Assembly: GCA_940337035.1 (NCBI GenBank) | Contig: OW679195.1 | Location: 171,898,015-171,962,014, forward strand | Reading direction: 5' to 3' | Source of the DNA: Agriotes lineatus | Taxonomy: Eukaryota; Arthropoda; Insecta; Coleoptera; Elateridae | DNA length: 64,000 nt | Part shown: piece by piece, positions 10,667 through 21,191 of the stretch | Position numbering within the stretch: the first letter of the stretch is position 1 | How the letters are laid out: each line of letters begins with the position of its first letter | The notes under the pieces: model-generated | Seen by the model: only the letters and a program-made list of their open reading frames with translations | What the model was told of the DNA's origin: nothing | The model's database searches: none | Made by a program: the position numbers and the translations under genes

Positions 10667-11794
10667 TGTAACGGACACTATAAAACGACACCGAATTGTT
10701 TTCACAATCACTTGTACACAAACCAAATTTGAATGTCTGTCTGACTGACTGACTGACTGCGACGACCCTGCATTCGCTTCGCCCCCTGTGGGTGCAGGTA
10801 GCGGCTGGGCCTCCCAGGTCAAAACTGTCCTTCCGAGAATTGTCGGCACAAACAGCACAATAGCTCTGATGCGGATTATGACATGATTTTATTTTCCGGC
10901 TTTCCCTTTGGATATTTCCGAATTTTCTTTTTTGCTAAACCACCTCGGGAGTAAGACGAACACAACAAAAGAAAAATCATCCAAATCGGTCAAGTCGTTC
11001 TCGAGTTTTTGCGTTACTAACACACTAACAGACGGCGATTCATTTTTATATATAAGATTATCTACAACTTGAAGTTCTGAGGTGAAACTTGTACCTTATA
11101 TCTTTTAGAGACTGATCTATGAGGTAGAGTAACAAGAGTACATACACTTGTGACTCGTAGGCAGCACAACGGGACCACCTTGAGGTCTAAGTGTGTGCAA
11201 ACTTGGTTTACCCTCCACACAAATATCCAACTATTTTTTAATTCCTGCTCCGGCTATAGATTAGCCTCTGTCAAATGTCGTCACTAATATCTTCATGGAA
11301 GCCTTCAATATCTTGGCTCTGGGATTTTCAGAATTGGAACCCAAGGTCTGGTTTCAATACACTGATGATACCTTTATTACTTGGCATTATGGTAAGGAGA
11401 CTTCATCCATTTTCTTAAATTATCTCTATAGTCAATATCCAGACATCAACTCTATCATGGAGAGAGAAAGTAATTGTTTTCTTTCTCTCGTGGATGCACT
11501 TCCTTTCCAACCTAAAAGAAATTGTGTATAGGGTACCCGTGGTTAACTGGACCACTTTTTAGAGTATACCATTTAACTTGGCTGTTTTTATTTATTTTAC
11601 AAATTCCTTTTAGGTACATATAGTTTGAACCTTTAGGCATGCAAATACCAACTTATAATAAAATTTGAAAAAAGTTCATATTGACATTTTTTGTAAACGT
11701 AACACAGTGGTCCAGTTAACATACCCACAAGGTTAACTGAACAGGGTAATAAATTAATTTGACATCTTAAAATTCATTTATTTACTCAAATTTT

Positions 11795-12589
11795 TTACAT
11801 ATCTTGAAATTGTAAATGAGTAGTCATAAAAATCGATAAAAAACGTTTACATATTAGCATATCTTGCGCTACTGTTCTTGCTTGGAGGTGGCAATTTGCA
11901 TACAACTTCTGTTTTGGAAGCAAAAACTGTTTCTTGTGTTGTAAATTTGTTTGTCCCATTATATCTTTTGAGGAATTGAACCTCAAAACCATTATGATTA
12001 TGGTCAATTGCTTTGGTTACATAATGGCGGAAAACTGTCTTAGTTTTGCCAAAAATCTTCACCGAACTGTAGTCGCCAGTTTGTATGGTTTTTTTTCTAT
12101 ATTATCATATGCACTGAAGTCTTCTGGCGAATCTTTGGATTCTTGTGTAGAAAAGTTTCCACCACTCTCACTACTGGAAATTTCCTGACAAACTGTTTTT
12201 GTTACTTTATGAACGGCAGTTGAATTTTCTTTTTTTGCAGTTTTGATTTCGCCTAGATGTGCTTCTTCGTCCAAAGATTCTTTTACTGGTGTGCTGATAA
12301 AATAGATTACTTTGTTTTCTTACGTTGATGTCCAGTAGTTTTTCGTGGAAGAGCTTTGGAGTGTGGACGAATTTGGTATGGTGCAATTGTGCCATTGGCG
12401 ACTGACTCGAAAGTATCACTTTGAGATGTATCGGATTTAAAAATTGGATCAATCAAATCACATGCCAAATCATATGATTCTAGCTGAGGTTGAGGGCGAT
12501 CAGTTACATATGAAGATAAAAAATGTTTGTCAGAAAATATATTGCCATCAAATGGTTCAATGCCAGTAGCCAGAAATCGTTTGCATATA
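11795..12589 (-). pseudogene. Pogo-like transposase, C-terminal part
   Basis: The minus strand reads CKRFLATGIEPFDGNIFSDK and then FLSSYVTDRPQP. This is the block after the DDE core in pogo/jerky transposases, where a G-I-x-P-F/L-D-x-x-x-F signature precedes SYVTDRP. A charged linker and a small C-terminal domain with a KFTTQETV-type strand pattern continue to about 11795, across several frame changes. The first codons join the mariner end at 12588. It is broken by frameshifts and cannot make a protein. Confidence 0.7.
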
Positions 12590-14571
12590 CAGGGTGTCTC
12601 CAAAAGGTTGGGACATAGCGTAACTATAGACTCGTGGGATAAAAATAAGATTATTTAACTCAACTTACCTCTATCAAAAATCGTCTGGTTAAGTCAGTAT
12701 AAGGCATTAAAGTTTTTTGAAAAACAAAATAATTTCGGCATAAAAAGAGTAGGTTGTGATCGATTTTTATAATTTTTGGAATGGCATGCTCTGTGACTAT
12801 AAGTCACGTTTTGAGATGGTTTTGGTCTTCATCAGTAAGTTGTAAGTGTATTGAACAAAAATCTCGCAATACAAATTTGGTGATAACTTCTTAGAACCTA
12901 AGCTAAAAACTTTCAATTTTTTTTCCAAAAAGATATTTTCTTTGGGCAAATTTTTTGTATTTTTGTAATTTTTGATAACTTTTAAGGTTTATCCACAAAA
13001 AAATAATATGGCACGGCATGTAATGCAAAGTCTAATAGTGATAACTGGTCTTAAATTAATTTATAAAAATTGTTCAATGTGGCCCGCTTTTTTTAAGGTA
13101 CAGATTGATCCTACGCAAAAAGTTTGTTTGTACATTCTGCAGCATTTGTCGATCATTTTTAATTGTTTCTGCGGCATTTTGAATTCTGGCCCAAAGTTCA
13201 TTTTCTGTATTTACAGGAGTAGAGTATACCTTGCTCTTTAATGTTCCCCACAAAAACAAATCACCAACGTTTAGATCCGGTGCTCCGTCATGTAAAAAGC
13301 ACATGTTACCTCCAAGAAGTAATGGTAAATCCTCTAATAAGCCCGGTAATGTATCCTAAAGAAAATTTAAGTACATTTCACCATTTAACCTAGCAGGTAA
13401 AATAACGGGACCTATGAGATGTTTGCCGATTATTCCTGCGTATACATTAAGTTGAAACTCTTGTTGAAAATGGCGTTGTTTGATGGCATGTGTATTTTCA
13501 TCTGAATACAAATGCTCCTTGTGTGAATTTGTTATACCTCTTCTCGTAAAGCACGCTTTATCGGTGAACAGAATTTTACTATGAAAGTGAATATCTTCAG
13601 CCCTTCTTTCTTGAATAAATCTACAAAATGTTAGACACAATTATGGATCAGCTGGTAAAAGTCCTTGTACACTTTGAAGGTGATACAGACGTAGAAGTTG
13701 CTCTTTAATAACCCTGTGGACTACATCTTTTGAAACTCCCATTTGACGAGACAAACTGCATGTATTTTTTTTCAGAATGTTCTTCTGAGGTATCTAGAGC
13801 TTCCTTTTCCATCTGTGGATAACGAATTTCGCGAGGGCGTCCACAATTTACAGTTAATGGTTTAAATCTTCCATTTTCACGAAGACATCTCTCAATTCTT
13901 GCAAATGTTTTATGATTCGGCATCTGACGATTTGGAAATATTTCTTGGTATACTCTCAAGCTTCTCCGACAATTTCCTTCACAAAATCCGAGAAGCAGCA
14001 ACATATCAGTTTGTTCACCATAAAAACACATTGATAAACTTAACAAGAATTACAAGAAACAAGGAACTCAAACAAAAAAACTGAAGATATTAAAACATCT
14101 TCTCACTAAACTTCTGTGATTTAGACATGTAATTAACGAAAAATGCTGATTTGATATTTAAAGATATGTATTCCGGCTAACTAGATTGTTCCTATCAAAA
14201 ATGCATGTCATCAGATCAGATTTTATTTTTTTGTGGATAAACCTTAAGAGTTATAGGTATCAAAAATTACAAAGATCTAAAAAATATGTCTAAAGAGATT
14301 TTTGTTCAATACACGTACAACATACTGATGAAGACTAAAACCATCTCAAAACGTGACTTATAGTCACAGAGCATGCTATACTAAAAATTATAAAAATCGA
14401 TCACAACCTACTCTTTTTAAGTCAAAATGATTTTGTTTTTCAAAAAACTATTAACGCCTTATACCGACTTAACCAGTCGATTTTGGATAGAGGTAAGTTG
14501 GGTTAAATCATCTTATTTTTATCCCAGTAGTCTATAGTTAAGCTATGTCTCAACCTTTTGGAGACACCCTG
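12590..14571 (-). mobile_element. Mariner-type element with terminal repeats of about 320 bp
   Basis: The ends are CAGGGTGTCTCC and GGAGACACCCTG with TA duplicates at 12588-12589 and 14572-14573. The inverted similarity extends inward about 320 bp on each side (for example CTCTGTGACTATAAGTCACG near 12790 and its complement near 14365), unusually long for the superfamily. Minus-strand transposase pieces lie at 13250-13640 and 13705-14046. It interrupts the pogo-like element. Confidence 0.88.
13250..14046 (-). pseudogene. Mariner-type transposase, frameshifted
   Basis: Reading leftward, 14046-13705 gives the HTH part (EIFPNRQMPNHKTFARIERC, then REIRYPQMEKEALD). The frame at 13640-13356 gives the first half of the DDE/D domain (KILFTDKACFTRRGI, whose TDKA holds the first Asp, then NVYAGIIGKHLIGPVILP). 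The frame at 13304 gives CFLHDGAPDLNVGDLFLWGT, with the second Asp in HDGAP but the usual histidine (GAPAH) replaced. At least two frameshifts separate these parts. Confidence 0.8.
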
Positions 14572-14736
14572 TATATTTAGGCGTAAAAACCAAAAGAAAT
14601 ACTTCACTGGCAAGACCAAATATTGTTAGCTTCTAAATTATATTTGGTTTTGAAAGACCTTAAATTATCAAAGAAGAGCTACACATTTGTTCTGTTAAAG
14701 CTGGTCGCTCGACTATGACTGGTTTGCTCTGGCACC

Positions 14737-15165
14737 CTAAGATAACTTATGTCTATTCATAAACTCATGCAGCCACTCTTTACCTGCCATTTTTGTGTCA
14801 TTCCAATATTTTATGGGTTTATTATTGGCTACTGCAAATTCATATGCTAAACACCGGGTATGTTTAGGTGTCAGACAGTAATGTATCTCACATGCTTTTT
14901 TGATATAATTTTTTAGCAATATTTCCTCTTCCGGAAAAAAAATCATTAAATGCTGGTGATTTGGATGATAATTTATATTGATATTACCGCAGCTCTGGTT
15001 TTCTCAACATATCTCTTCAAAGTCATTCTTGGTATTTTACTGTTGTTGTTGATGCTTTTCGTACCGAATGTCCTGTTTCTCTGACTGCCTTTACCACCAC
15101 CTTCATATCTGCTTCTGAGTATGACCTACTGTGGGTTGTGTCAATTCACGTTCTGGGCATTTTCT
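14737..15165 (-). pseudogene. Pogo-like transposase, N-terminal HTH and CENP-B-type domain
   Basis: The minus strand opens with MPRT near 15160, then SRSYSEADMKVVVKAVRETG and a psq-like HTH. At 14946-14737 it reads FFPEEEILLKNYIKKACEIH and then AGKEWLHEFMNRHKLS. This is the CENP-B-type DNA-binding domain of pogo/jerky transposases. Stops fall between MPRT and the first helix. The frame continues past 14737 through NRTNV, the region before the DDE core, and ends near 14575 at the mariner. Confidence 0.75.
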
Positions 15166-16444
15166 TTGTAATAAGTTCTAAAACAATAATTCTACATTAA
15201 AAACTAGTTTTTAGAAATGGCAAGTTAACTGAACGAATGTTCAGTTAGCCTCACACTGCTGTGGATCAGTTAACTCCCAAGGTTATGATTACAAAGATGT
15301 TACTAATTTTTAGTTTATCTTTGAATGATTTGTGTATATTAAATAATCAAAATACTTTTAAATACTTACCAATCCCACTGGTGAAAACAAAAACTCACTT
15401 TAGTTTGATTTTGTAATTTTCAAAGTCTTTCGAAAACTGTAACCTATTTTTACATCCACATGCGAATTTCTTATACAGACAATTTGGAAACAAACCAAAA
15501 TAAACAAACTCTCAAATATAGTTTGCAATCACATGACCAACCTCATTGCTCTACTAGCGAGTAGAGGGTAAAAATGACCGAGTGTTCAGTTAACCCCATT
15601 CTACCCTACCACAAGATCATCTAGACTGACCGTTATGTATATGCTGATTACCATCATCACATAGCCAGAAACTTTCCATTATTAATTCACTTGTGTACCG
15701 TGCAGTTTTCATATCTTAATCCCATAACATCCATGCTGAATTGAATTATATTTGTAAAGCTTTTAGAAACAGCGGTTGCCTTGTTTTCAATATACAGTCT
15801 GCCATCACCATCCACAGCCAGTCAAACCTCGGGGAATCAATCCTTCTACAAGGATAGTCTCTTTTCCCTATATTCATAAGTCACCGATTGCATAGGCAAG
15901 TTTCTTTGAAAACAAAACGTCAAAGCAGTGTTCAAACCTCTGAGCAAGATCTCCCAAATTAAATGCTATGTCATCAAAAGCTGTTTTCAGAGTCTTTTGC
16001 TCCTATAATGCTGTGTACACCAACGCGATACCAGCCATAGTACCTTTTTTTCAAGAAACTATCATCTATAAACCCTCATTCTTTTTTAGCAGAAAGATTT
16101 GTGAAGTCATTGAGATTTATAAACACCAAAACAACCTCAATCGAGAGGAAGGTGTCCTTCTTTCCACATGGAAAGCGCTTACTTTTAAATCCCACTACTA
16201 GTTACTCTGCTTTTTTGCTTCTCTCTCCTGATAGAGCCTCTTACAAAAGTGGGCAAATCGTGAGTTCTTCTATCTCAACAATGACAAGGTCCAATCTTAG
16301 AAGTTGTTCATTACATAATGACAATCACCGTGAAAGTCTTTAAAATTCAAGTAAATTTGGACATATTCTTTTGATGACAGTTCGTCAGATCGTATGAATT
16401 AGATCTTAAAATCAAGATCTAGTTGGTCAGAGCGGAATGACTTA

Positions 16445-16599
16445 GACCCGTATGCATAGTCGTTCGCCAGCGACTCGCCGGAGTTTCGTTATGAATAGTA
16501 TGTTGGTGGCACTGTACGTCTATGTCAAATTCGAGGTTATCAGGTTAGGTTTTGCGTCAGTTTCTGTCAAAACTGAAATAGACGTACAGTGCCACCAAG
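16445..16599. repeat. Foldback MITE, family A, truncated copy
   Basis: It starts ACCCGTATGCATAGTCGTTC, carries CGCCAGCGACTCGCCGGAG, and folds back through GGTGGCACTGTACGTCTATG and its complement ending at GCCACCAAG. The right outer arm is missing compared with 56941-57212. The lost arm is replaced by a different repeat starting AGAAAACCTG. Confidence 0.8.
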
Positions 16600-16712
16600 A
16601 GAAAACCTGTTTTTCGTCATCTAGTGAAGATCTGAAGAAATGTCGGAAGGTGATTTTTTCGCGATTACAATACTTCCTTCGTCTTTTAGACGAGGGAAGT
16701 AAAAATAGAAAA
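16600..16712 (+). repeat. Short dispersed repeat, also at 31199-31316 inverted
   Basis: GAAAACCTGTTTTTCGTCAT, AGATCTGAAGAAATGTC, and TACAATACTTCCTTCGTCTT match the complement of 31199-31316 (AAAACAGGTTTTCTCA, ATTTCTTCAGATCTT). There is no coding signal. In both places it lies next to a family A foldback or an RT fragment. Confidence 0.65.
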
Positions 16713-16734
16713 ATAATTTTGATTGATTATAGTC

Positions 16735-17480
16735 TATACAGATTGGTGGCGGAAAATGTGGTCGCAAGTAATCAAATGCTTTGAATATAAAACCTCAGGA
16801 AAGAACGTTTCGTATAAAAATAGGGAACAAGTTGGGTCTTCAATATGGCGGATAGGTGTTTCTGCTTACATTGACCACTGGCGTCACGAGACAAAAGGGT
16901 AGCAAAACTGTTAAGTTTAAGTCGAGAAGTAAACCCTTTTTCAAACATACCACGCCACTGGTGAAAGTTTGTTAGGTTATGTACATTGTTTACATTGTAC
17001 TGTTTGGATGTAATTATTACTTACTGATGGAACGTTATTCCTTTAGCTGTATTTGTAGATGTTTGAGTCTACCCACAAGAAGCACAACTAACCATTTTCA
17101 CCACAAGTTTGTTTACAGCGAAACCGGTGCAACCATGCGAAACTCACAATAATGAGTCATCAATGGGTTTTACAAATGGCGACTTCCGTCGTAGTTCAAT
17201 TATATGCTACAGGTTGGAGACACTCCTTCCTGAGGTTTTATATTCAAAGAATGAAATGTGCTAGGATATAGTTTATGGCTTTGTATGCGTTAGACAGAAA
17301 TAGACTTATATGCGATTAACATCTAACATCTGCAGAGTGAAGGTGATTTGTTTTCAGAAAACTCTGAATGCTAGGATACTAGATTTTAAATCGTTTCTGT
17401 CTAACGCATACAAAGCGCATAAACTGTATTCTAACTCATTTGACTGCCTATGTTCACATTTTCCGCCACCAATCTGTATA
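16735..17480. mobile_element. Non-coding TIR element with 26-bp perfect ends
   Basis: The ends carry TATACAGATTGGTGGCGGAA on the left and TTCCGCCACCAATCTGTATA on the right; identity runs 26 bp. TA flanks suggest a Tc1/mariner-type MITE. Two inner inverted pairs are present: AATATAAAACCTCAGGAA (16784) with its complement at 17227, and CTTTGTATGCGTTAGACAGAA (17280) with its complement at 17394, so it is a stack of nested arms. No transposase frame was seen. Confidence 0.75.
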
Positions 17481-17643
17481 TAAATGAACCACAATTAAAA
17501 ATACCTGTTTTAATTCAAACTCTAGTACCAGGACAAGGTTTTTATTATAAGCAATTGAAATTAGTTGGTTTAAAACATAGGTAGGGAAATTTGGTAGGTA
17601 CTAATTCATTTAAGTTTCGAATTTTATAAGCAGAAACATATTT

Positions 17644-18328
17644 TTACTTCCTTTTACAATAAAGGAAGTATTAGATTCACCCCAAAAATTCGAAATTGAG
17701 TTTTCAACAGATCTTCACGTTTTAGAGTCCCCTGATCCCAAAAAACATATTTTTTTTCATTAGCCTGTGTGTGTGTCTGTGTGTCTGGCTGTGTGTCTGT
17801 CTGTGAACAGAATATCACAAAAACGGAAAGAGGTATGGTGTTGAAACTTCATATATAAGTTTTGTGTACTATGTAGATGCGACAGCAAGCTTTTGAAGAA
17901 AATTGCATAACCGGAAGTAGGTGTTTACTCTTGTGATTTTTCAGTTTTTTTTCGATTTTTTCAAAAACGGCTCTAACGATTTTTTTAAAACTTTACATTT
18001 TTATTAAATTTTTAATGTGTATTGATGTGAGATAGGTGATTTTCCAGATGAATACTTCTAAAATGGGTTTCTTTTGTTTTTTTTTCAATTTTTTTAATTA
18101 ACTCCTATTTTAAATAGAACACCCGGTATATTATTAGATTTTTGAATTCAGCTTAAAATTCTAGAGAAAATTTGTCTTTTGAACTAACGCTCTATTTTGT
18201 ACCGTTTTTGTAAAATTTGTAATTTTTGAAAATTTTTGACAAATGCTTAAAAATTAAAAATCAATTTTTTGGCTAATTATAAGATCACTGTAAAAGGAAG
18301 TTGTGTGCGTATATCACACCAGATTTTT
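17644..18328 (+). repeat. Dispersed 'ACTTCC' repeat, full copy
   Basis: It opens TACTTCCTTTTACAATAAAG, whose ACTTCCTTT/AAAGGAAGT forms a hairpin at the very start. It contains a GTCTGTGTGTCTGGCTGTGT microsatellite and a TCACAAAAACGGAAAGAGGT block, and ends with GTGTGCGTATATCACACCAG, again a hairpin. Parallel copies lie at 35114-35780 and 56190-56845, and a reversed partial copy at 6311-6848. Its class is unknown: there are no TIRs, coding region or tail. Confidence 0.85.
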
Positions 18329-18847
18329 TGTGTAACTATTGCCATTACAGCATTTAAAATATACGTAACTCTAATTCAGACTTTAACACCTCTTAAATTA
18401 CCTACTTTTATTTTTATCAAAAATTTAACTCTGAATTAATATTAAATTTGCAATTCTGGAATAGGGATAAACGCCATTACAAAAAACAAATTTAAACCAA
18501 AGTGAATTAGCTTAAGCTACAGAAAATGGTTGAAAAAGAGATTTATTCTAGTTTCATCTCTTTTGGGATAGGTACATTTTACTCTGAGTACAGTAAGCTC
18601 CAGAGCTTAGAATTATTTTGATGTAATATGCTACAATTAGTAATAGGTAATTTAGGAGCTCCTTTAAATGGAGTTTAATAATAATTATAATAATAATAAT
18701 AATAGTAAATATCTATGTGAAGCGTAAAAAATAAGCTACTCCAGCATGCGTAATTATACATTGTCAAACATAATAGAATAGTATACTCTATTGGTGTACT
18801 TACGAATTATATTATAGTTGAATATGTTATATTTATGTCTTTTACAG

Positions 18848-19438
18848 CTTAATTACATTGTAAAATATAATCTTGCAACAATTTCAGATCTCTACACTGA
18901 ATGGCAGGATGAAATATTTGTTTCATTCATTTATAATTGCTTAGAACCATTAGCAGATGAAAAGGTGACGAGGACAAACAAATATGAAGATTATAACCCT
19001 AACACAGATATATTGCCAGTTCCGTTGTATGTAGTTCGTAAATGCAGCGGTGTTGCGAATCCCTGTAGAATATTTATAGACAGTGATGATAGGCAGTATG
19101 CTACATGGCATGATTATAAACAAACCAACAGACTTCACAAATGCTCAATGATTCTACCCAAGGAAGGCCGCTATTCAGTAGATGAAAGTGGCAAAGTAAT
19201 GTTAGAAGTGCACTTATCCCCTTCATGTGGCTTAACACAGGCAATTTTAAGAGGAACGGACACTGCCGGTGCTTTTGCTGGAATGGCATCTGGAGGAGTT
19301 TTTATTGCTGCAATGGTTCCTGCCATTTCTGTTGCACCTATTTTGCTAGTAACTGCCACTGTTACTGGTGCTACTGTAGGTGCTTATGCCTTATTTCGAA
19401 GTGTTGGAAGTCTCTACGACAAGTACATACATGGCGAG
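18848..19438 (+). CDS. Host gene exon: DUF4781-like protein, first part
   Basis: The exon follows TCTTTTACAG and ends before GTATTA at 19439, with 197 codons in phase 0. The peptide starts LNYIVKYNLATISDLYTEWQ, then has a soluble region with four cysteines (KCSG, NPCR, HKCS, PSCG). It ends in a long Gly/Ala-rich hydrophobic stretch at about residues 138-187 (GAFAGMASGGVFIAAMVPA, ILLVTATVTGATVGAYALF), enough for one or two membrane passes with small-residue spacing. From memory this resembles insect proteins of family DUF4781, whose function is unknown; I could not check this. An upstream exon is needed because no ATG opens the frame after the splice site. Confidence 0.85.
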
Positions 19439-19480
19439 GTATTAAAACTTGAAAATGATTGTTCTATGTGTTTCTTTTAG

Positions 19481-19612
19481 AATTTAAGTTTCAGTGATTC
19501 TGAAGCTCGAGGAGCATATATTAGTATTGTGGCAGGTTCATTGGGATTTGTGGGCGCCGGGTCAACTGCTGCCGTTTCGAGTTTGGCAGCTAGTGGGGTC
19601 AATATAGGACAG
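19481..19612 (+). CDS. Host gene exon: DUF4781-like protein, second part
   Basis: A 132-bp exon between TTTCTTTTAG and GTACGT, exactly 44 codons in phase 0, separated from the previous exon by a 42-bp intron. The peptide runs NLSFSDSEARGAYISIVAG, then a second Gly/Ala/Ser-rich hydrophobic run (GFVGAGSTAAVSSLAASG). With the preceding exon it forms a glycine-rich membrane-prone middle domain. Confidence 0.82.
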
Positions 19613-20379
19613 GTACGTTTTCTTATGCCATTTAATTCAGATTACCTTCACTTTCAAAGGCTTGTCAGTATTCTACATTCTTTGCAATTTACATTTTATT
19701 ATATTTTCAATAATATATGTTTTATCCTATTTACAAATGGATTGCGCATTGGTTTTCAAACCAGATTTAGATTAGTAAACTCTTCATAGGTGTGCATCCT
19801 GTCGATACTGCAATCATCTAGATGTCACACTGAAGTTCAAAAAATTAAATATAAACCACATTAACCACTTTTTTGTACGACTCCTCATGGCAGACTTTCT
19901 AATTACTCTATAAATTAAATCAACTCCTCAACAAAGGGCAGATTTTTTATTTGTTATATTTTGATAGCAACTGAGACCATCATTTACATTAACCTTCAGG
20001 TAGTATACCAAAAACTAATGAACTAAATCGCACTGGTCTTAAATTAAACCATCGTGGTTGTCTGCTTATGTCGCAGCTCTTTAGATCTGAAAGCATGTGT
20101 GATAATTTTTTTGTTGCAATAAATATAACGTTAATATGAAAACCAATCGCTGGGTCAAATAAACACAATTAAAAAAAATAGTTTACTTAAACACTTAAGT
20201 TTATTTTGAACAGACTTCACCACCTCCTCAGTGTACACAAGATACATGTGCTAAGCTAAAGCAAAACACCACTGCGGCTAACTATTATGTGCATGCCACT
20301 ATGGTATTTTAGTTGATACCTAAGGATCATCGCACACGAAACATATGCAAGTTGATGGAAATAATTTTTTGAGTTATCA

Positions 20380-20840
20380 CGACCTTTTTTTTTAATTTCT
20401 GGAATGCGCAGACTGTATGATTACGAGGTGTGATCACATAATGCGGTAAATATGGCAAATTAATAATGGTTTATTAATGAAATTACAGATGTCACTTAAC
20501 TCCCTTCAAAGTACTTTTCTTGGTTTTCCACATATTTCTTATTCTAACATTGAAGCCGCTTCTCAAAACAGGTCTGGAAATGATCTTGAGTGCTTTTGAT
20601 TGTAACTAGAAATCACAGAGTGCCAAATCAGGGGAATACGGCGATGGTACATATACAACAGTTATCGTGGTGTAACACAAAATCATTTGTCTACTTATCT
20701 CGTAAACGTTCTACTAGTCGTTCCTCAAAAAGTTAGGATCTGAAGCCGTGGTCACACAATTCTAACAAAAAGACAGATACTTTTGCTTTTGATCGGAGGC
20801 CAAAGTGCACAGAACAAATGTTGCACTTACTTGATTAAGA
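20380..20840 (-). pseudogene. Very degraded mariner transposase remnant
   Basis: Read leftward, fragments resemble the C-terminal third of a mariner transposase: a YSPDLAxxDF-like string near 20640, then KYVENQEKYFEG near 20530. Several frames are needed, and no ends were found. It could be a chance resemblance over part of its length. Confidence 0.4.
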
Positions 20841-21191
20841 CAAATACAATACTCCTTCAATATATCCACAACTGTGGTTCAATTCACCAAATTATCTGAT
20901 CATACTTTGTATGTTCAAAAATGCTAAACTGATTTTGAAAACTAAATTATATAGTTTTTTGCTTACTGAATATTGAGGATTTTGTATTTTCTTCACTTAT
21001 TTTATGTGAAATTACTTTATTTACACTGTAAGATATACAAATAAAGCTTATTTATTGTTAATTTGTAATTAGTTAAAAAACTCATTTTATTGTTTTTTTC
21101 AGGATTGTAAGGATACAATTGTTTGTAGTTTGTTGTTCCTCATAAATGTTTGTCACAATGCCAATTTTAAACCAACCTTTGATCTTTTATA

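Larger units (their letters stand above)
9674..11057 (-). mobile_element. Non-autonomous Helitron with complete ends
   Basis: On the minus strand the element begins TCTTATATATAAAAATGAAT and ends CCGGGCCAGCTAG. A stem-loop of 6-bp arms (GGCAAA/TTTGCC, plus coordinates 9685-9702) lies 11 bp inside the 3' end. It sits between A and T with no target duplication. TC start, CTAG end, subterminal hairpin and A/T insertion are the defining marks of Helitrons. Inside are the first codons of a Rep/helicase-type ORF (10541-10666), a pentamer satellite (9872-10225) and a second copy of the 3'-terminal segment (about 10228-10340). It cannot encode its own transposase. Confidence 0.88.
11531..15606 (-). 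mobile_element. Pogo-like DNA transposon, dead, split by a mariner
   Basis: The inverted ends begin GGGTACCCGTGGTTAACTGG on the left and, complemented, GGGTAGAATGGGGTTAACTG on the right. TA duplicates flank it (11529-11530 and 15607-15608). Minus-strand coding pieces are the N-terminus near 15160, a CENP-B-type HTH (14737-14946) and the transposase C-terminus (12307-12589). Between them the DDE core is absent, apart from what the mariner insertion at 12590-14571 displaced, so it was deleted before or independently. Confidence 0.82.
11170..16345 (+). mobile_element. Penelope-like element fragment A, split by a pogo-like element
   Basis: RT palm sequence at 11285-11528 (VWFQYTDDTFITW, with a YTDD catalytic box) is followed, after the pogo insertion, by TDRYVYADYHHH near 15630. 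The two parts join in frame when the pogo element and one TA are removed. A C-terminal part appears at 15968-16200 (RKICEVIEIYKHQNNLNRE), and 3' sequence similar to 44650-44810 runs to about 16345. Penelope-like elements couple a telomerase-related RT to a GIY-YIG endonuclease. Both ends are lost and stops are present, so this is a dead copy. Confidence 0.78.
2762..18847 (+). other. Sixteen-kilobase interval, probably an intron, filled with transposons
   Basis: The interval begins with a strong donor (GTAAGT at 2762) and ends with TTTACAG at 18847. It contains an RTE-type LINE, a Helitron, Penelope-like, pogo and mariner elements, foldbacks and a dispersed repeat, each listed separately. Non-repeat stretches at 2762-3699, 3960-4779, 17481-17643 and 18329-18847 show no convincing gene. 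A short exon whose length leaves remainder 2 on division by 3 must lie here if both exon blocks belong to one gene. Two weak candidates are 18351-18364 and 3386-3420. Confidence 0.5.

Noticed and set aside
19225..19452. Cys-rich frame overlapping the host exon
   Set aside because: It is an out-of-frame shadow of the exon at 18848-19438, whose own frame has splice borders in phase with its neighbours.
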